The position numbers were made by a program, and so were the translations under genes. Below, piece by piece: positions 1 to 9,058 of a DNA stretch of 64,000 bases; within the stretch, counting starts at the first letter, position 1; the number at the start of each line of letters is the position of its first letter. Source of the DNA: Ramlibacter ginsenosidimutans (GTDB taxonomy: Bacteria > Pseudomonadota > Gammaproteobacteria > Burkholderiales > Burkholderiaceae_C); NCBI RefSeq assembly GCF_016654015.1, contig NZ_JAEPWM010000001.1, positions 496,001 through 560,000 of the forward strand, in the 5' to 3' direction. A model generated the notes under the pieces. That model searched no databases, was not told the DNA's origin, and worked only from the letters and a program-made list of their open reading frames with translations.

Positions 1-281
1 GCGCGGTCGAGGGCGGCGAGCGCCCGCCGCTGCTGCCCTGGTTCGCCGTCGCCTTCGCGGTGCTGGTCGCCATCAACAGCACCGGCTGGGTGCCGCACGC
101 GGTGCAGTCCGCGGGCAACGACGTTTCGCGCTGGCTGCTGGTCGGCTCGATCGCGGGCATCGGCATGAAGAGCCACCTGAAGGAAGTCGCGACCGTCGGC
201 ATCAAGCCGGTCCTCCTGATGGTGGGCGAAACGCTGTTCCTCGCCACCCTGGCCATGGCCCTGTTGCACTGGCTGTCCTGA
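1..281 (+). CDS. YeiH-family putative exporter, C-terminal fragment
   Basis: The reading frame is open from the window edge (frame beginning at base 3) to a TGA at 279-281, so the start lies outside. The visible ~92 residues include two hydrophobic stretches (WFAVAFAVLVAI and VLLMVGETLFLATLAMALL) and a segment reading GSIAGIGMKSHLKEVATVG. That pattern matches the end of the YeiH/Cons_hypoth698 family of inner-membrane proteins, often called putative sulfate exporters. The next gene begins 27 nt downstream and may be co-transcribed. The assignment rests on the tail only; the true substrate is unknown. Confidence 0.6.
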   Translation, partial: AVEGGERPPLLPWFAVAFAVLVAINSTGWVPHAVQSAGNDVSRWLLVGSIAGIGMKSHLKEVATVGIKPVLLMVGETLFLATLAMALLHWLS

Positions 282-308
282 GATCCACAATCACCACGGA
301 GGTTCGCC

Positions 309-1286
309 ATGAACACTTCTTCCCTCTCGCGCCGCCGCCTGCTGTCCACCGCGCTGCTGGCGCTCGCCCCCGGTTTCGCCCTGGCGCAGGCATGGCCGAC
401 CCACACGATTCGCCTGGTCGTCGCCGGCCCAGCCGGCGGCAGCGCCGACCTGGCCGCGCGCATCATCGCGGACCCGCTCGCCAAGGAGCTGGGCCAGCCG
501 GTGATCGTCGACGACAAGCCGGGCGCCGCGGGCGCGATCGCGGTGGGTGACCTGCTGCACTCGCCGCGCGACGGCCACACCCTGCTGGTCGGCGTGAACG
601 CGCTGGTGAGCGAGATCCCGCACATCGTCAAGCTGCAGTGGGACATGTCCAAGGAGATCCGCCCGCTGGCCGAACTGGCGCGCGGCGGCCTCGTGCTGGT
701 GGCCAATCCCTCCGTGCCCGCGAAGGACCTGAAGGAACTGGTGATGTACGCCAAGGCGCACCCCGGCATGAACGTCGCTTCGTACAGCCCCGGCACGCTG
801 TCGCACGTGCTGGGCCTGCAGTTGAACCAGGCCGCGGGCACGCAGCTCGTGCACGTGGGCTACAAGGGCTCGACGCAGGCGCTCACCGACGTGATGGGGA
901 ACCACGTGCCGCTGATGTTCGACGGCCTCGCCACCTCGCTGCCCATGATCAAGGGCGGCAAGATCAAGGCCTACGCCGTGAGCTCGCCCAAGCGCATGCC
1001 GCAACTGCCCGACGTGCCGACCTTCCACGAGCTCGGTTACCCCCAGCTCGATGCGCTGGCCTGGCTGGGACTGTGGTCCACGCCCGACGTGCCCGCGCCC
1101 GTGCAGGCGCGCGTGCGCGAAGCGACGCTCAAGGTGCTGGCCGATCCCGCGGTCCGCGCGCGCCTGATCGACACCGGGTTCGACGCGGGACTGCCGCGCA
1201 CGACCGACGACATGGTGAAGGGCCTGAAGACGGACTACGACCGCGTCGGCGGCGTGCTACAGGCCATCGGCTTCAAGCCGGAGTGA
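309..1286 (+). CDS. Bug-family periplasmic substrate-binding protein (tripartite tricarboxylate transporter receptor)
   Basis: A 325-residue protein of the Bug/TctC receptor family, which binds small carboxylates or other anions in the periplasm. Residues 1-27 form a signal peptide with arginines before the hydrophobic core (SRRRLLSTALLALAPGFALA), compatible with Tat or Sec export. The mature part starts with the family-typical IRLVVAGPAGGSADLAARI and later has PGAAGAIAVGDLL. The start has a strong GGAGG seven to eight bases upstream. No TctA/TctB membrane genes are nearby, which is usual for the expanded Bug families of Burkholderiales; the ligand cannot be predicted. A perfect 18-bp palindrome follows the stop (1296-1313). 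Confidence 0.9.
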   Translation: MNTSSLSRRRLLSTALLALAPGFALAQAWPTHTIRLVVAGPAGGSADLAARIIADPLAKELGQPVIVDDKPGAAGAIAVGDLLHSPRDGHTLLVGVNALVSEIPHIVKLQWDMSKEIRPLAELARGGLVLVANPSVPAKDLKELVMYAKAHPGMNVASYSPGTLSHVLGLQLNQAAGTQLVHVGYKGSTQALTDVMGNHVPLMFDGLATSLPMIKGGKIKAYAVSSPKRMPQLPDVPTFHELGYPQLDALAWLGLWSTPDVPAPVQARVREATLKVLADPAVRARLIDTGFDAGLPRTTDDMVKGLKTDYDRVGGVLQAIGFKPE

Positions 1287-1295
1287 CCCGGACCC

Positions 1296-1313
1296 ACGGA
1301 CGGCGCCGTCCGT
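1296..1313. terminator. Perfect 18-bp palindrome after first Bug gene
   Basis: ACGGACGGCGCCGTCCGT reads the same on both strands and lies 10 nt after the stop of the first Bug gene. It could form a hairpin that ends or stabilises the transcript, but no T-run follows, so Rho-independent termination is doubtful. Confidence 0.35.
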
Positions 1314-1399
1314 CAGTCGCCTGCGGACTGCGCGGGTGGTGACAGCGATTCGACAGTTTTCGCGCTTAGGGTAGCGGGCTGCACCAACAGGAGACATCC

Positions 1400-2371
1400 A
1401 TGCAGCGCCGCCATTTCCTGCAGGCCACGGCCGCAGGCCTCGTGATCCCCGCCGCGAGCTGGGCCGAGGACAAGTACCCGTCCAAGCCGATCACGCTGAT
1501 CTGCCCCTACGCGCCGGGCGGCAACGCCGACCTGCGTTCGCGCCAGATCGGCAAGTTCATCTCGGAAGCCCTGGGCCAGCCGGTGCTGGTCGACAACAAG
1601 GCGGGCGCCGGCGGCAACATCGGTACGGCCATGGTCGCGCAGGCCAAGCCGGACGGCTACACCATCGGCATGGGCAACTTCGCGCCGCTGGCGGTGAACC
1701 CCAGCATGTTCGAGAAGCTCTCGTTCGACCCGCAGAAGGACCTGACGCCGATCTGCCTGATCGAGAAGGGCCCGCTGGTGCTGATGGTGCGCCCTGACTC
1801 GAAGTTCAAGTCGGTCAAGGACATCATCACCTTCGCCAAGGCCAACCCGGGCAAGCTGACGTTCGCGTCCGGCGGGCTGGGCGGCTCGCACCATCTCTCG
1901 GGCGAACTGTTCAAGCAGATCGCCGGCATCGACATGACGCACGTGCCCTACAAGGGCGGTTCGCTCGCCACCGTGGACCTGCTGGGCGGCCAGGTGGACA
2001 TGATGTTCGAGCAGATGTACTCCGCGGCGCCCAACCTGCGCTCGAGCAAGCTGCGCGGCCTGGCCATCACCAGCAAGGTGCGTTCGCCGCTGTTCCCCGA
2101 CATCCCGACGATGCAGGAAGCCGGCGTGCCGGGCTTCGAAGTGCAGAACTGGCAAGGCCTGGTCGGCCCGGCCCACCTGCCGCCCGCGATCGTCAAGCTG
2201 CTGAACGAGACCTGCAACAAGGCGCTGGCCGATCCCACCATCCGCAAGCAGATGCTGGAACAGGGCAACGAAATCGGCGGCGGCACGCCGGAGCAGTTCG
2301 CTGCGTTCGCCAAGGCGGAAGAGGCCCGCTGGGGCAAGGTCGTGAAGGCCGGCCACATCAAGCCGGAGTGA
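1400..2371 (+). CDS. Bug-family periplasmic substrate-binding protein
   Basis: A 323-residue Bug/TctC receptor. It begins MQRRHFLQATAAGLVIPAA, a good twin-arginine signal (RRxFL), with cleavage expected after about residue 22. The mature protein carries the family signature YPSKPITLICPYAPGGNAD and later PGAGGNIGTAMVAQAKPDGYT. AGGAGA lies 5-10 nt before the ATG. It is the second Bug gene in tandem, but a 113-bp gap with a palindrome separates it from the first, and a Rho-independent terminator follows (2405-2431), so it may be its own unit. The ligand is unknown. Confidence 0.92.
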   Translation: MQRRHFLQATAAGLVIPAASWAEDKYPSKPITLICPYAPGGNADLRSRQIGKFISEALGQPVLVDNKAGAGGNIGTAMVAQAKPDGYTIGMGNFAPLAVNPSMFEKLSFDPQKDLTPICLIEKGPLVLMVRPDSKFKSVKDIITFAKANPGKLTFASGGLGGSHHLSGELFKQIAGIDMTHVPYKGGSLATVDLLGGQVDMMFEQMYSAAPNLRSSKLRGLAITSKVRSPLFPDIPTMQEAGVPGFEVQNWQGLVGPAHLPPAIVKLLNETCNKALADPTIRKQMLEQGNEIGGGTPEQFAAFAKAEEARWGKVVKAGHIKPE

Positions 2372-2404
2372 CGGCGCCCGCGCGAGCGGCACGCATTCCC
2401 TGCG

Positions 2405-2431
2405 ACGGGGGCCGATGGCGCCCCGTTTTTT
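2405..2431 (+). terminator. Rho-independent terminator after second Bug gene
   Basis: The hairpin ACGGGGGCCGATGGCGCCCCGT is followed directly by six T (2426-2431). It lies 34 nt after the Bug stop and before the convergent ATPase gene end at 2466. Confidence 0.75.
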
Positions 2432-2465
2432 CGTGGCGGCACGGAGCGCGGATTGCAGTCCGGCG

Positions 2466-5021
2466 TCAACTGCCCGGCCGCGACCTGAACTGCTCGAGGC
2501 GCAGCAGGAAGCCAAGCAGCAAGGCGGCAGCCAGCACGCCGGCAGCGCCCATCCCGAGCGAGAAGGCCAGCTCGCCGGACGTCGGCAGGGCGAAGTGGAG
2601 CAAGCGGCGCAGGCCGGGGATCGTGAATCCGGCCACGAGCGCTGCCGTCGCGCCGGCGGCGACGGCCCAGAACGCGGTGTAGCCCGCACCGAAGACCGAC
2701 CGCCAGCCGACGCCCAGGCTGGCGTTGAGCCACACCAGTCCCAGGTTGCCCACCGTGAGCGCGATGATGGCCTGTCCCCGCGCCGAGTCGACGCTGGAAG
2801 ATCGCAGCGCGATCCAGTAGGTGGCCAGGCACGCCGCCAGCAGGAGCACGCCCTGCACGGCGCCTCGCCGCAGCATGGCCCAGCCGACCAGCGCATCGTC
2901 GGAGCGGCGCGGCGGCCGCTGCATGATGCCGCGCTCCTCGGGCGCGCCCTCGAACGCGAGCGAACACACCGGGTCGATGATCATCTCGGTCAGCACCACG
3001 TGCGCCGGCAGCATGAGCGGCGGCAGGCCAGCGAGCACGGGCAGCAGCGTCACGCCCGCGATCGGCACGTGGATGGCCGTGATGTAGGTCATGACCTTGC
3101 GCAGGTTGTCGAAGATGCGGCGGCCCATGCGCACGCCCTGCACGATGTGGCCGAAGTCCTCGTCCAGCAACACGATCGCGGCGGCCTCGCGCGCGACGTC
3201 GGTTCCGCGCACGCCCATGGCGATGCCGATGTGCGCGGCCTTCAGCGCGGGCGCATCGTTGACGCCGTCTCCCGTCATCGCGACCACTTCGCCGTTATTG
3301 CGGAACTCCTGCACCAGCCGCAACTTCTGCTCCGGCATGATGCGCGCGAACACACGCACCGTGCGCAGCGCCTGCCGCAGCTGCACGTCGTCCAGCGCCG
3401 AGAGCTGCTCGCCGGTCAGAGCGCCGGCCGTGGTGACCATGCCTGCCTGCCGGGCGATCGCCAGCGCCGTCTGCACGTGGTCCCCCGTGATCATCGCCAC
3501 GCCGATGCCCGCGGAGTGCGCCTGCGCCACCGCATCGGGGACGTCTGCCCGCAAGGGGTCCTGGAACGCCGCGAGACCCAGCCACTCGAACGCGTAGCCG
3601 TGCTGGTTCGCCGGCGCCTCGCCGGCCGGTGCTAGCGCACGGGCCACGCCGAGCACGCGAAAGCCCTGCGATGCAAGGGCCTCGGCCTGCCGAGTCGCCG
3701 CTTCGGCACGCGCCGGGTCGAGGTGGCACAGCTCGATCACCGCTTCGGGAGCGCCCTTCGCGGCCACGCGGCGCACGCCGTCTTCGCCCTCCCACGCATG
3801 CGACATGGCGAGCAGCTGCTGCGTGAGCGGATATTCCTCCTGCAGCAGCCATCCCGGATGGAGGTGTTCGGTGCGCGCGAGCGCGGCGTCGCCGCTGGCG
3901 AGGATCGCGCGGTCCATCGGCTCGACGCCTTCGCGGCGCGAGGCGAGCATGGCGTACTCGAGGAGGCTGTGCACCTCTTCGGGCAAGGGCTCGTCGCGAC
4001 CGAGATCGACGTCCGCGACCGGCGTGACCAGGCGGCGCAGCCTCATCCGGTTCTCGGTCAGTGTCCCGGTCTTGTCCACGCACAACATCGTCGCGCCGCC
4101 GAGTGCCTCGATGACGGCGGGCCGGCGCGCGAGCACCTTCACGCGCGCGAGCCGCCAGGCACCGAGCGCCAGGAAGACGGACAAGGCCATCGGGAATTCC
4201 TCCGGCAGCATCGACATCGCGGCGGCGATGCCCGACAGCAAGCCCTGCAGCCAGCTGCCGCGTGCGAGCCCGTACCAGACCACCAGCAGGCCGCTGAGTG
4301 CGATCGCGCCGAAGCCCAGCCAGGCCACGAGCCGCTTGAGGTGCAGCTGCAAGGGTGTGGGCGACGCTGCGATGGAGGCGAGCGAGCCACCGATGGCGCC
4401 CGTACGCGTGCGGGACCCCGTTGCGAACACCTCCGCGGTGCCGTGACCGCCGACCACGAGCGTGCCGGCGAAGACGAAGGGCAGGTCCTCTCCCCCTGGA
4501 AGCGCCGACGCCGTGTCGAGCGCGCCGGCGGCGGCGACCTTGCGCACGGGCACGGATTCGCCCGTCAGCAGCGACTCGTCGACGGAGAGCTGCGTGCTCT
4601 CCCGCACGACCGCGTCCGCGGCGACACGCTCTCCTTCCCCGATGACGACGAGGTCGCCGGGGACGAGGTCGCGCGCCGCAATGCGTTGGACGCGGCCGTC
4701 GCGAATCACGCGCGCATGCGGCGCCGCGAGTGCGCGCAGCGCGTCCAGCGCTTTCTCGCTGCGCCGTTCCTGGTAGACGACCAATCCGACGGTGACTCCC
4801 GCGAAGGCCGCGAGCAGGATGCCCTCCCCGATGTCGCCGATCGCCAGGTACACGACGGCGGCCGCGACGAGCAGCACGAACATCGGTTCGGCCGCCACGC
4901 CACGCAGCGTGCGCAGCCAGCCTGATCCTTCGGCGGCCTCGATTTCGTTGGGCCCGAAACGCGCGAGGCGCTCTTCCGCTTCGCGCGTCTCCAGGCCGGG
5001 GAGCGGCAAAGCGGAGTCCAT
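2466..5021 (-). CDS. Cation-translocating P-type ATPase
   Basis: An 851-residue P-type ATPase of the inner membrane. In order it shows a short cation-ATPase N-terminal domain (ARFGPNEIEA), two membrane segments, an actuator domain with LLTGESVPV, the membrane motif MLPEEFPMAL, the phosphorylation site DKTGTLTENRM (Asp near residue 315), the hinge TGDGVNDAPALK near residue 583, and four to six C-terminal membrane helices. The length fits P2-type pumps, but PEEFP replaces the usual PEGLP of Ca2+ pumps and no metal-binding CPC or HMA domain is seen, so the cation is left open. It ends with GSRPGS* and stands alone, convergent with the Bug gene. No clear Shine-Dalgarno sequence precedes the ATG. 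Confidence 0.9.
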   Translation of the reverse strand: MDSALPLPGLETREAEERLARFGPNEIEAAEGSGWLRTLRGVAAEPMFVLLVAAAVVYLAIGDIGEGILLAAFAGVTVGLVVYQERRSEKALDALRALAAPHARVIRDGRVQRIAARDLVPGDLVVIGEGERVAADAVVRESTQLSVDESLLTGESVPVRKVAAAGALDTASALPGGEDLPFVFAGTLVVGGHGTAEVFATGSRTRTGAIGGSLASIAASPTPLQLHLKRLVAWLGFGAIALSGLLVVWYGLARGSWLQGLLSGIAAAMSMLPEEFPMALSVFLALGAWRLARVKVLARRPAVIEALGGATMLCVDKTGTLTENRMRLRRLVTPVADVDLGRDEPLPEEVHSLLEYAMLASRREGVEPMDRAILASGDAALARTEHLHPGWLLQEEYPLTQQLLAMSHAWEGEDGVRRVAAKGAPEAVIELCHLDPARAEAATRQAEALASQGFRVLGVARALAPAGEAPANQHGYAFEWLGLAAFQDPLRADVPDAVAQAHSAGIGVAMITGDHVQTALAIARQAGMVTTAGALTGEQLSALDDVQLRQALRTVRVFARIMPEQKLRLVQEFRNNGEVVAMTGDGVNDAPALKAAHIGIAMGVRGTDVAREAAAIVLLDEDFGHIVQGVRMGRRIFDNLRKVMTYITAIHVPIAGVTLLPVLAGLPPLMLPAHVVLTEMIIDPVCSLAFEGAPEERGIMQRPPRRSDDALVGWAMLRRGAVQGVLLLAACLATYWIALRSSSVDSARGQAIIALTVGNLGLVWLNASLGVGWRSVFGAGYTAFWAVAAGATAALVAGFTIPGLRRLLHFALPTSGELAFSLGMGAAGVLAAALLLGFLLRLEQFRSRPGS

Positions 5022-5118
5022 GCGCGATCTTAGGCACGTGAACGGATTGGCCGACCCTGGGCGGACGGGGCGATTGATCTCGATCAGTCCGCGCGCGATC
5101 CATCCCCGGAACGGAAGC

Positions 5119-5204
5119 GTAGGCTGGTGGTGAGCCGCAGGCGAACCCCAGCTCGCTGCGCTACGCTGGATCGCTGGGGTTCGCGGTGCTCACCGCCAGC
5201 CTAC
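5119..5204. repeat. 86-bp intergenic palindromic repeat, copy A
   Basis: This begins GTAGGCTGGTGGTGAGCC and ends with the near-complement GGTGCTCACCGCCAGCCTAC, so it folds into one long hairpin. A copy of identical length at 49462-49547 differs at about two bases, and single arms recur at 56149-56182, 56218-56249 and 56292-56323. It lies upstream of the ATPase gene and downstream of the RND transporter gene, where no coding signal exists. It resembles REP-type elements; no RAYT transposase is in the window. Confidence 0.85.
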
Positions 5205-5258
5205 GAGGCCCCGTCGCGGCGGCCCGTCTTCTTCCCCGCAGGGGCCACACTGTCCATC

Positions 5259-5536
5259 GTCGCGGCAGGCGGCGTGCGGTGCAGGCCCGCATCAGGCGCA
5301 TCGCCTGGAAGCCGGTCCGGGCGGCGGAGCGCGGCTACGAGAGCGCAGCGTATCGAGCCGCGCGTACGTTTCATGCTACCGCGGCACTTGTTTGAGCAGA
5401 GAGTTTGACTGCGCGCAGGCAAACTCTCTGCGAGTTGTGCCGCGCGACGCCGCCCGGACCGGCTTCCAGGGGAGTCGGCGCGCGCAGCCGCCGACCGATG
5501 CCCAGCGGGCCTGCACCGCACGCCGCCTGCCGCGAC
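5259..5536. repeat. 278-bp nested inverted repeat
   Basis: The outer arms 5259-5290 and 5505-5536 are perfect 32-bp complements. The inner arms 5304-5326 and 5448-5470 are perfect 23-bp complements. The centre 5396-5431 is a further hairpin. The left arm sequence (GCAGGCGGCGTGCGGTGCAG) recurs at 49609-49637 beside the other 86-bp palindrome, so the two modules travel together. The stretch 5022-5602 has no supportable gene; apart from copy A and this structure nothing was recognised in it. Confidence 0.8.
5396..5431. repeat. 36-nt hairpin at the centre of the nested repeat
   Basis: GCAGAGAGTTTG (5396-5407) pairs with CAAACTCTCTGC (5420-5431), and the loop itself contains the palindrome CTGCGCGCAG. 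Flanking GCGGCAC and GTGCCGC extend the pairing. It could stop transcription from the RND operon, but there is no T-run. Confidence 0.6.
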
Positions 5537-5602
5537 GGCCACCGGCCTCCGCAGCGCGCACCTCACCGAGCTCCTCTCGGGCCCCCTGTTGCCGCGGATG
5601 CC

Positions 5603-8038
5603 TCACACCGCCGGCGTCGCTGCGGCTGGCAGCGCCCCCTCTTCCGCGGGCACCGGCTTGCGCAGCAGCACCCAGGACAGCGCCGGGATCAGCACCACCG
5701 CCCCTATCATGTTCCACAGGAACATGAAGGCGAGCAGGATGCCCATGTCCGCCTGGAACTTGATGGGCGAGAAGGCCCACGTGACCACGCCGACGGCGAG
5801 CGTGACACCGACCAGCACCACGACGCGGCCCGTGAACTCCAGCGCGCGCTTGTAGGCCGCGGCCAGCGACAGGCCCAGGCGCTGCTGCGCGAGCTGCACC
5901 GACAGCAGGTACAGCGCGTAGTCCACGCCGATGCCCACGCCGAGGGCGATCACCGGCAGCGTAGCCACCTTCACGCCGATGCCCAGCGCCACCATCAGCG
6001 CCTCGCACAGCACGGACGTGATCACCAGCGGCACGACCGCGACCACGACCGCTCTCCAGCTGCGGAAGGTGATGAAGCACAGCAGCGTGACCGCGCCGTA
6101 CACCAGCAGCAGCATCTCGTCCCAGGCCTTGCGCACCACGATGTTGGTGGCGGCCTCGATGCCGGCGCTGCCGGCGGCCAGCAGGAAGGCGCGGTCCTGC
6201 GTGGAATGCGCCTTGGCGAACTGGTCGGCCACGGCGACGACGCGGTCCAGCGTCTCGGCCCGGTGGTCGGACAGGTACGCGATCACCGGCATCACCGAGC
6301 AGTCGGTGTTGAACAGGTCGGGGTTGTTCACGCTCGCCTGCTGCGCGCCGTAGTTCAGCACGTCCTGGTTGCGCGCGATGGTGAGCCACTTGGGGCTGCC
6401 CTCGTTGCTGCCCGCCGTGATCTGGCGCACCGCATTCGTCAGGGCCACGGTGGTCTGCACGCCCGGCACCTGCTGCAGGTCCCACGCGAGGCGGTCCGCC
6501 TCGACCAGCGTTGCGTACTGCAGGCACCCTTCCCTGGGCGTCTTCACGATCACCGCGAACGTGTCGCTCGACAGGCTGTAGTGCGCCGTGATGTACGCGT
6601 TGTCGCGGTTGTAGCGCGAGTCGGCGCGCAGCTCGGGGGCGCCCGGGTCGAGGTCGCCGATCTTCAGGTGCGTGCTGGCGATGTAGCCGACGACCGTGAG
6701 CACGCCGGCGACGGCGAGTGCGGACAGGGCCCAGCGCGGACGCACGAACTGCTCGATCACGACGAACAGCTTGTGCAGCGCGCCGCCGTCCTCGGTCTGC
6801 AGGCTGCGCTGCGCCGCCTTCGGGGTCACGCCCACGTACGACAGCAGCACCGGCAGCAGGATCAGGTTCGTGAAGATCAGCACGGCGACGCCCATGGAAG
6901 CCGCAAGGGCGAGTTCACGGATCACCGGGATGTCGATCACCATCAGCACGCCGAAGCCCACGGCATCGGCCAGCAGCGCGGTGAGGCCCGCGAGGAACAG
7001 CCGGCGGAAGGTGAAGCGGGCGGCGACCAGCTTCTCGGCGCCGCGCCCGATGTCCTGCATGATGCCGTTCATCTTCTGCGCACCATGGCTCACGCCGATG
7101 GCGAACACGAGGAAGGGCACGAGGATCGAGTACGGGTCCAGCTCGAAGCCGAACAGGGCCACCAGCCCGAGCTGCCACACCACCGCGGCGAGCGAGCACG
7201 CAATCACCAGCAGCGTGCTGCGCACGCAGTGGGTGTACGCGTAGATGATGCCGGCGGCGATCAGCGCGGCCAGCACGAAGTACAGCGACACCTGCACGAG
7301 GCCGTCGATCAGGTCGCCCACCAGCTTGGCGAAGCCCGTGACATGCAGGCGCACCGGCGCCTGCTCGCCCATGGCGTCGTACCGCGCGCGGATCTGCTCG
7401 AGGGCATGCGAGAGCGCGCGGTAGTCCAGGCGCTGGCCCGCCACCGGGTCCTGGTCCAGCAGCGGCAGCACGATCATGCTGGAGCGGAAGTCCTCGCCCA
7501 CGAGGTTGCCGACCAGGTTGGCGCGCGCGATGTTCGCGCGCAGCTGCGCGGTCGAAGCGGGCGAACCGTCGAAGTTGTCCGGCATCACCGGGCCGCCACG
7601 GAAACCCTCTTCGGTCACCTCGGTCCAGCGTACGCCCGGCGCCCACAGCGACTTCATCCACGCGCGGTCCACGCCGGGCGTGAGGAACAGCTCGTCGTGG
7701 ATCTTCTTCAGCGCCTCCTGGTAACTCGCGTCGTAGATCGTGCCCTTGGGGTTCTCCACCACGATGCGCAGCGAATTGCCCAGGCCGCGCAGCTCGGTCC
7801 GGTTCTCCAGGTAGTTCTGGATGTAGGGGTGCCCGCGCGGGATCATCTTGTCGAAGCTCGCGTTCAGGCCCAGCCGCATGGCGGCGAGCACGGCGAACAC
7901 GATCGTGAGCGCCAGGCACACCACGAGAACCACGCGCCGGTTGTTGAAGACCATCCGCTCCAGGCGCGAGCCGGAAGCGGGATCGAAGGCCGCGGCGCCC
8001 GCAGGCAACACGTCCTCCGTGGAAACGGATGAATGCAT
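5603..8038 (-). CDS. RND/MMPL superfamily transporter
   Basis: An 811-residue inner-membrane transporter with the two-fold RND/MMPL plan: one N-terminal helix (VVLVVCLALTIVFAVLAAM), a large periplasmic loop, a block of five helices, then the same plan repeated. The second half carries GVGIGVDYALYLL, typical of the sterol-sensing-like core of MMPL proteins. The ATG at 8036-8038 was chosen because AGGAG lies six bases upstream and the protein begins MHSSVSTEDV; the open frame continues upstream without protein-like character. It is last in the operon DUF1302-DUF1329-YCF48-RND, a recurring set in Proteobacteria. Such sets are thought to handle hydrophobic compounds; the substrate is not shown by the sequence. 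Confidence 0.88.
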   Translation of the reverse strand: MHSSVSTEDVLPAGAAAFDPASGSRLERMVFNNRRVVLVVCLALTIVFAVLAAMRLGLNASFDKMIPRGHPYIQNYLENRTELRGLGNSLRIVVENPKGTIYDASYQEALKKIHDELFLTPGVDRAWMKSLWAPGVRWTEVTEEGFRGGPVMPDNFDGSPASTAQLRANIARANLVGNLVGEDFRSSMIVLPLLDQDPVAGQRLDYRALSHALEQIRARYDAMGEQAPVRLHVTGFAKLVGDLIDGLVQVSLYFVLAALIAAGIIYAYTHCVRSTLLVIACSLAAVVWQLGLVALFGFELDPYSILVPFLVFAIGVSHGAQKMNGIMQDIGRGAEKLVAARFTFRRLFLAGLTALLADAVGFGVLMVIDIPVIRELALAASMGVAVLIFTNLILLPVLLSYVGVTPKAAQRSLQTEDGGALHKLFVVIEQFVRPRWALSALAVAGVLTVVGYIASTHLKIGDLDPGAPELRADSRYNRDNAYITAHYSLSSDTFAVIVKTPREGCLQYATLVEADRLAWDLQQVPGVQTTVALTNAVRQITAGSNEGSPKWLTIARNQDVLNYGAQQASVNNPDLFNTDCSVMPVIAYLSDHRAETLDRVVAVADQFAKAHSTQDRAFLLAAGSAGIEAATNIVVRKAWDEMLLLVYGAVTLLCFITFRSWRAVVVAVVPLVITSVLCEALMVALGIGVKVATLPVIALGVGIGVDYALYLLSVQLAQQRLGLSLAAAYKRALEFTGRVVVLVGVTLAVGVVTWAFSPIKFQADMGILLAFMFLWNMIGAVVLIPALSWVLLRKPVPAEEGALPAAATPAV

Positions 8039-8061
8039 GGAGTTCTCCTGGAGGGGAGGCG

Positions 8062-9033
8062 TCAGGGCAGCGGCTGCGCCTGCACGCCGCGCGGGCCGGC
8101 GACCAGCACGCGACCGGAGCCGACGCCCAGCACTGCGGCGGCGGGAAAGGGTCGCTCGAGGGAAATGGGCGCGAAGGTCGCGCCCGCGTCGCTGCTGGCG
8201 AGCAGGTGCCCGGCCTGGCTGGCCAGCAGGATGCGGCCGCGGGCGTCCACGGTCGCGGCCGTGATGCCGACCTGCAGGTTCGTGGGGACGGCCTGCCAGC
8301 TCGCGCCGCCGTCCGTGCTGCGCAGCACGTTGCCGCGCAAGCCGTGCACGATCACGGCGTGCTCGTTGCCGGTCACGCCGAACAGCGTGCCCTGGTAAGG
8401 CAGCGGCACGGCCACGAAACGGCTGCCGGCGCGATCGAGCTTCAGCAGCGTGCCCTGCTCGCCCGCGATCCACACCTGGCCTGCGATGCCACGCACCGAA
8501 TAGAGGTGCAGCTTCTTCGGGTTCTCGCTGGCGGCCTGCAGCGACTGCCAGTGCGTGCCGCCGTCGCCCGTCTCCAGCAGCGTGCCGAACGCGCCCACCG
8601 CGTAGCCGTGATGTTCGTCCTGGAACCAGACGTCCAGCAGCGGCACGTCGGCGGAGTCGGGGCGGCCGTCCCGCTGGCGCGCCCAGGTCTTGCCCGCATC
8701 CGCCGTGTGCAGGATGACGCCATCGTGGCCGACGGCCCAGCCCTGCGTGGGCGTGGGGAAGGCCACGGCGACCAGGTCCGAGCTCACCGGCACCTGCGCC
8801 TGCTGCCAGTTCGCGCCGCGATCGTCGGACCACAGGATGTGCCCGCGCTGGCCGACCGCGACGATGCGGTCGCCGGCGCTGGCAAGCCCGTTGAGGAGCC
8901 CGCGAGCCGCGAGCGGGCTGGCGAGGGCCGGCGAGTCGAGCACGTCGACCCAGCCCTGCACCGCGCCCGTGGCCGCCATGCCCGCCAGCGCAGTGCCGGC
9001 GGCCAAGGCCAGGAGGAACTGGCGCGCATTCAT
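8062..9033 (-). CDS. YCF48/BNR-repeat beta-propeller protein
   Basis: A 323-residue predicted exported protein. It begins MNARQFLLALAAGTALAGMA, a signal peptide, then carries repeated propeller blades of the YCF48/BNR type: GHILWSDDRGANW, GVILHTADAGKTW, GTLLETGDGGTHW, GNVLRSTDGGASW and GHLLASSDAGATF. Family members assist assembly or act as scaffolds (YCF48 in photosystem II). Here it lies 23 nt upstream of the RND transporter and 25 nt downstream of the DUF1329 gene, suggesting it is a periplasmic partner of that transport set. Start choice: the ATG at 9031-9033 has GGAG eight bases upstream and a clean signal peptide. Confidence 0.82.
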   Translation of the reverse strand: MNARQFLLALAAGTALAGMAATGAVQGWVDVLDSPALASPLAARGLLNGLASAGDRIVAVGQRGHILWSDDRGANWQQAQVPVSSDLVAVAFPTPTQGWAVGHDGVILHTADAGKTWARQRDGRPDSADVPLLDVWFQDEHHGYAVGAFGTLLETGDGGTHWQSLQAASENPKKLHLYSVRGIAGQVWIAGEQGTLLKLDRAGSRFVAVPLPYQGTLFGVTGNEHAVIVHGLRGNVLRSTDGGASWQAVPTNLQVGITAATVDARGRILLASQAGHLLASSDAGATFAPISLERPFPAAAVLGVGSGRVLVAGPRGVQAQPLP

Positions 9034-9058
9034 CGCGGTAGCTCCGGGTGCAGTGGCG

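Noticed and set aside
2415..4925. Long plus-strand frames opposite the P-type ATPase
   Set aside because: Antisense shadows of a clearly recognised gene; no motifs.
5405..8032. Plus-strand frame of 875 codons opposite the RND transporter
   Set aside because: His/Arg/Gln-rich antisense translation without family features; the minus strand carries an obvious transporter.
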